Made by a program: the position numbers and the translations under genes
Shown: piece by piece, positions 59,733 through 64,000 of the stretch
How positions within the stretch are numbered: position 1 is the stretch's first letter
How the letters are laid out: each line of letters starts with the position of its first letter
DNA from: Tubulanus polymorphus
Taxonomy: Eukaryota > Nemertea > Palaeonemertea > Tubulaniformes > Tubulanidae
Reading direction: 5' to 3'
DNA: 64,000 bases
Assembly (NCBI RefSeq): GCF_964204645.1
Contig: NC_134030.1
Location: 2,395,855-2,459,854, forward strand
Notes under the pieces: model-generated
Told to the model about the DNA's origin: nothing
What the model saw: only the letters and a program-made list of their open reading frames with translations
The model's database searches: none

Positions 59733-60188
59733 GCGATGTAGAGTTTTTGCTAGGATGGCGTTCCATAAACCCCCTCCCTTCCTAGAGCCTTTAGAACGCC
59801 TAGTTATAGCGCAGTACTGTATTGAACGTAATAGTACTATGTGTACTGTCCAGTTATAGTTCGATCGCGGGATTTTCCCGATTCCTCGTATCGAAACCTC
59901 GCCTTTCCCGATTCCTCGTATCGAAACCTCGCCTTTCCCGATTCCTCGTATCGAAACTTGCCACGTACCCCATATGATTAAATCAACGGCTTCTTCCCGA
60001 GACGCAATACGTTTTAAGACTCATTTCTGTGATTAAACAGCACGAAGTTTAAGATTAAGGTAAGATAAAAGTTTGGACATTTTCGAAATATACACATTGG
60101 ACAACGGCTCAATCTGTTTGATATTTAAGCGGAGAGCTTTTTAGCCACTTCTTGTCCGTTCACTCAGTTTGACTGTCAGTACCGGTTC
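59733..60188 (+). promoter_or_regulatory. Upstream regulatory block of gene 6 (fused module)
   Basis: kappaB-like GGGATTTTCC at 59869-59878, 30-bp repeats after it, TATTTAA at 60122-60128. Confidence 0.4.
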
Positions 60189-60615
60189 GGTGTGGTCAGA
60201 CGGTATTAGTTTTAAACACACTATGGACTGTTTTTATATTTGGTTTAGTGTTCATGTTGTAATTTATAACATATTCTATGATTGTGGTGAATTTCACTGC
60301 TAAAATAATAATTCTCTGAATTTGTTTACCATCGTTGAATATGGAAATATGGACTGGACTGTCAAGCAATTCACATAAGCATCAATGGTTTCCCTGAACC
60401 CCTACTGATTGTTACCTGAGATGTCTCGAGGTGTTACTATAACTACATGGTCTCCCGTGCAACGTTTTGATGCCCAATTTTGTTAATAATCAATTGTGCT
60501 AACTTCGTATATCGTTGATAATGAAAAGAAAAACAAGTTTTTCTGAACAATTTGATAAACGCAGGTCAACTGAACGAAATAACAGATCAAAAAATCGCAT
60601 TCAATTAATTTCAGA

Positions 60616-61322
60616 ATGGAATATATCCTTGGCGGTGTCGTAGCTGTGGTCGCAGCTCCTTTTGTTCTACCAGCGATTGGTTTTACAGCTGCTGGAATCA
60701 CTGCTGGGTCCGCCGCTGCATCGATGATGTCAGCAGCTGCAGTGGCTAACGGTGGTGCTGTAGCTGCAGGAAGTACGGTAGCCGTTCTTCAGTCGGCTGG
60801 TGCAGCAGGTACGTATGATTCTGAAAATAATGCATATTAACCGTTACAATACCATTTCAGACTGATTTAATGCTGATTTAGAAAATCGCGGAAATAAAAA
60901 CTAGTCTGAAACGGTTTCTTATAGTTTCAACTTTTCGATTCGATTTATTATAGTCAATCTTAGAATATTCCTGAAGATGACCTTAATAAGCAGGGTCCGA
61001 TCTAAGGAATGAAATCCACTTGCCCGGGTGGCAAGCATATCTGAAATTTCGCTTGTTCACAGACAGTCCGATTGGTGGCACTAGGATATAGTCAAAACTT
61101 TGAAAAACGTATACAAAACATTACCTCAGCAATAAAACCTCCGAAGTTCGAAATCGTCGTTTCTTTTGAGTGTGGAATTTATTACGTGAAGACATTTTGA
61201 TTTTAATTTGATATGCATGTTTTTCAGGTCTTGGTTTAGCGGCTAATGCGGTGGCTGGTGTTACCGGTGCATCGGCTGTTAAAGCTGCAGAGCTTGCTCT
61301 GGATATCGTGAATGGTGATTAG
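60616..61322 (+). CDS. IFI27/ISG12-like protein (gene 6, MEYI type)
   Basis: Exons 60616-60808 and 61228-61322 with a 419-bp phase-1 intron; 95 residues identical to genes 2 and 5. Exon 1 carries two silent third-position changes (GGTGCTGTAGCTGCAGG against GGTGCAGTAGCTGCGGG), the only synonymous differences I see among the exons of genes 2-6. That shows how recent or homogenised the array is. Confidence 0.93.
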
Positions 61323-61365
61323 TTTAAATGTCTAACACCTGTTATCTTTAACTAGTTTCCTTGTC

Positions 61366-61636
61366 GCAGGGGCGGATTTGATGGTGCTCTCGGGGATCCA
61401 GACCTCTTTCTTCCCGTTGAGGTTGTTCTTTGTGTCAAGACAAAAAATCTTTCTGCAAATTTGACACTCATTCTCTCAAAAAACTACAATCTTTCGGACG
61501 TATTTCTTCACAAATAAAACCAAGGGCGGAACCACGTGGAACCCCAGTAGAGGCTTTTAGCTTCACTGCTTTAAACCAGAAATATGAATTTTCATCCGAC
61601 CCTGTCTTCAAATTATTTTTTAAGATCCGCCCCTGC
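61366..61636. mobile_element. 271-bp inverted-repeat element in unit 6
   Basis: Same element and position. One A-to-G change (TTTTAGCTTC near 61556) is private to this unit. Confidence 0.75.
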
Positions 61637-62911
61637 GTCCATTGAATCATCGGATTAAATCAGCGATGATGAAATAAAATGTAATTAAAAAATCACTTTG
61701 TACAAATTTAAACTCTAAAAAAATCGAATTCTATTAAATCAAAAGATCATTAAATCGAAAAAAAACACGATTATTAATCCGACCCTCACTATTTAAAGAT
61801 CCTTGTCCGTGTATTTCTTATTCATTATAACGTGTAATTTAATTCAATAAATTGAAGCAAACAAAGTGAAATAAAGGTTTTCGATTTAGTTGTATCTCAA
61901 ACCTGTATTCTAAAAACACATCACGTAATTTCTACGAAATATGTTTTAAAAACGTGTCCTGGCCGTGTATCAGCGATCCCCCTTTGAACATACCCCATAT
62001 CTGTTCACATCAAACACGACTAAACGAGGAAGTCAATTATGTTTCTCATTTACTGAATGTAATTATAACTACGTATGAAGGATCACGTGATGGAGAACGG
62101 CGAACGCTTGAAACTCGTTTTGTCTTAGTTTACTGAACGGAAAGTCGTCATCATCATCAAATTCACGGACGGAAGGAGGCCTGGTGGTGGCCTATTGGTG
62201 TCCGGCTCGTTTGTTGATTAGTATTGGTTTAGGTGACAGGGTTTCCATAAAAAGCTCTCTCACTTAATGATATTTCATTACAAATAATTGGTATATTTAT
62301 TCATTACTAAAACAATAAATTGTTTATAGAGTTGATTAGTTGAATTTTATAAAAGTCTGATCAGTCATAATTAACAGTTTTGGCGTAGTTAATTTGATAA
62401 GTCATACACGCTTGATTTCTAGCCATTTTGTAGATTATCTACCAGGAGAAGGTTTTATTCGGTCCATAAATACGAGTGTTATTCGTGTTGTTCGTGTTGT
62501 TCTGAAAAGGTAAAGGAAGTGCTTGTGGCCCAAGGTGAACGTATCGGCAACCTCTATGGAGGTACCAGGATGAATCCCGCCGACATTGTACCACGTTGTA
62601 TTAAGTCGAATTGAAAATCGCCTGCGGAGTATGCGGGAGTACTTGGCGTTAACGTCCGGCTTTTAGGGGTAACTTGCGTAGGAAATTGTTTGATAAAAAG
62701 TATCCGTAACTTATAGAAGTTTAAAAGTTGCGCTATTGCTATCGCTATTACTAATAGCCACCGGAATGGTGACGGTTATTTCTTTTTTTTGTCGTGTAAA
62801 TCGAATCGTGTACGATGACGGCAAACTGTAAGAAATTCAACACTGACTTTAAAAAATTCAACGCACTTTTGAAAAATTCATCTTGGTTATAGAATTAAAA
62901 ACTAACTGTAC
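61637..62911. other. Conserved spacer of unit 6
   Basis: As in the other units apart from a 2-base loss near 62866 (CGCACTTTTG). No gene recognised. Confidence 0.55.
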
Positions 62912-63186
62912 GATTGTGAGTTGGTTGTAAGATTGTGAGTTGATTGTAAGATTGTGAGTTGGTTGTAAGATTGTGAGTTGGTTGTAAGATTGTGAGTTGG
63001 TTATAAGATTGCGAGTTGATTGTAAGATTGTGAGTTGGTTGTAAGATTGTGAGTTGGTTGTAAGATTGTGAGTTGGTTGTAAGATTGTGAGTTGATTGTA
63101 AGATTGTGAGTTGATTATAAGATTGTGAGTTGATTATAAGATTGTGAGTTGGTTGTAAGATTGTGAGTTGGTTGTAAGATTGCGAG
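62912..63186. repeat. 19-bp minisatellite, 14 units plus 9 bp (unit 6)
   Basis: Same length as the unit 5 array but with a different order of variants, so equal length does not mean identical history. Confidence 0.95.
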
Positions 63187-63201
63187 TACGTTGTTAAAAA
63201 T

Positions 63202-64000
63202 GCGATGTAGAGTTTTTGCTAGGATGGCGTTCCATAAACCCTCCCTTCCTAGAGCCTTTAGAACGCCTAGTTATAGCGCAGTACTGTATTGAACGTAATA
63301 GTACTATGTGTACTGTCCAGTTATAGTTCGATCGCGGGATTTTCCCGATTCCTCGTATCGAAACCTCGCCTTTCCCGATTCCTCGTATCGAAACCTCGCC
63401 TTTCCCGATTCCTCGTATCGAAACTTGCCACGTACCCCATATGATTAAATCAACGGCTTCTTCCCGAGACGCAATACCTTTTAAGACTCATTTCTGTGAT
63501 TAAACAGCACGAAGTTTAAGATTAAGGTAAGATAAAAGTTTGGACATTTTCGAAATATACACATTGGACAACGGCTCAATCTGTTTGATATTTAAGCGGA
63601 GAGCTTTTTAGCCACTTCTTGTCCGTTCACTCAGTTTGACTGTCAGTACCGGTTCGGTGTGGTCAGACGGTATTAGTTTTAAACACACTATGGACTGTTT
63701 TTATATTTGGTTTAGTGTTCATGTTGTAATTTATAACATATTCTATGATTGTGGTGAATTTCACTGCTAAAATAATAATTCTCTGAATTTGTTCACCATC
63801 GTTGAATATGGAAATATGGGCTGGACTGTCAAGCAATTCACATAAGCATCAATGGCTTATGTGAACCCCTACTGATTGTTACCTGAGATGTCTCGAGGTG
63901 TTACTATAACTACATGGTCTCCCGTGCAACGTTTTGATGCCCAATTTTGTTAATAATCAATTGTGCTAACTTCGTATATCGTTGATAATGAAAAGAAAAA
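63202..64000 (+). promoter_or_regulatory. 5' flank of a seventh IFI27-like gene, cut by the window edge
   Basis: Contains kappaB-like GGGATTTTCC at 63336-63345, the 30-bp repeats, TATTTAA at 63589-63595 and an intact 11-bp hairpin at 63837-63865. The sequence at 64000 corresponds to 60533 in unit 6, so a coding start would be expected about 83 bases beyond the window. Confidence 0.7.

Larger units (their letters stand above)
44990..64000 (+). repeat. Tandem array of IFI27-like gene units
   Basis: Near-identical blocks repeat head to tail. Coding starts lie at 46345, 50163, 53523, 57146 and 60616, giving steps of 3818, 3360, 3623 and 3470 bp. The sequence at the right edge matches the flank of gene 6 with an offset of 3467. 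Each unit carries, in order: an upstream block, exon 1, an intron, exon 2, a 271-bp inverted-repeat element, about 1.3 kb of unique spacer and a 19-bp minisatellite. Length differences come mainly from minisatellite copy number and the upstream block. The left edge is defined by a diverged copy of the upstream module starting near 44990. Confidence 0.95.

Overview
The window is eukaryotic nuclear DNA. Genes are sparse, a gene family is split by a GT-AG intron, long microsatellites and minisatellites are common, many short inverted-repeat transposon remnants are present, and one 100-base assembly gap lies at 2824-2923. The repeat types and a tandem family of IFI27/ISG12-like genes suggest an invertebrate animal, probably marine and perhaps a mollusc or other lophotrochozoan. 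That placement is an inference, because no marker gene here fixes the lineage.

From 1 to about 43,500 I see no complete protein-coding gene. This stretch holds a decayed reverse-transcriptase fragment (about 4.64-4.88 kb), a possible CpG-rich first exon or promoter (11.7 kb), and several non-autonomous DNA transposons. One of these sits inside an older repeat, and a related repeat copy elsewhere keeps the empty site. There is also a 178-bp fold-back with perfect 77-bp arms that contains a hammerhead-ribozyme-like core, two members of a tRNA-derived SINE family, a LINE-like 3' end, and tandem repeats with units of 33, 47, 49 and 53 bp. A 1.5-kb GGT-rich tract, CT/GA tracts and several dispersed repeat families complete it.

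From 43.5 kb to the right edge the window is an array of IFI27/ISG12-like (Ifi-6-16 family) genes. Six have a complete coding sequence and the 5' flank of a seventh runs off the end. Each encodes a 95-residue, Ala/Gly-rich hydrophobic protein from two coding exons with a phase-1 intron. The first gene is divergent and has a basic C-terminus. Genes 2-6 are almost identical to each other, have an acidic C-terminus, and sit in units of about 3.4-3.8 kb. Each of these units carries an upstream block with a palindromic kappaB-like motif and a TATA-like motif, a 271-bp element with 12-bp terminal inverted repeats just after the stop codon, and a 19-bp minisatellite of 11 to 22 units. Two slightly different proteins (MEYI and MEYF) come from genes 2-6.

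The biological interest lies mostly in this array: a recently amplified or homogenised set of probable innate-immune or mitochondrial/membrane-stress effectors with shared candidate regulatory modules and visible traces of unequal recombination.
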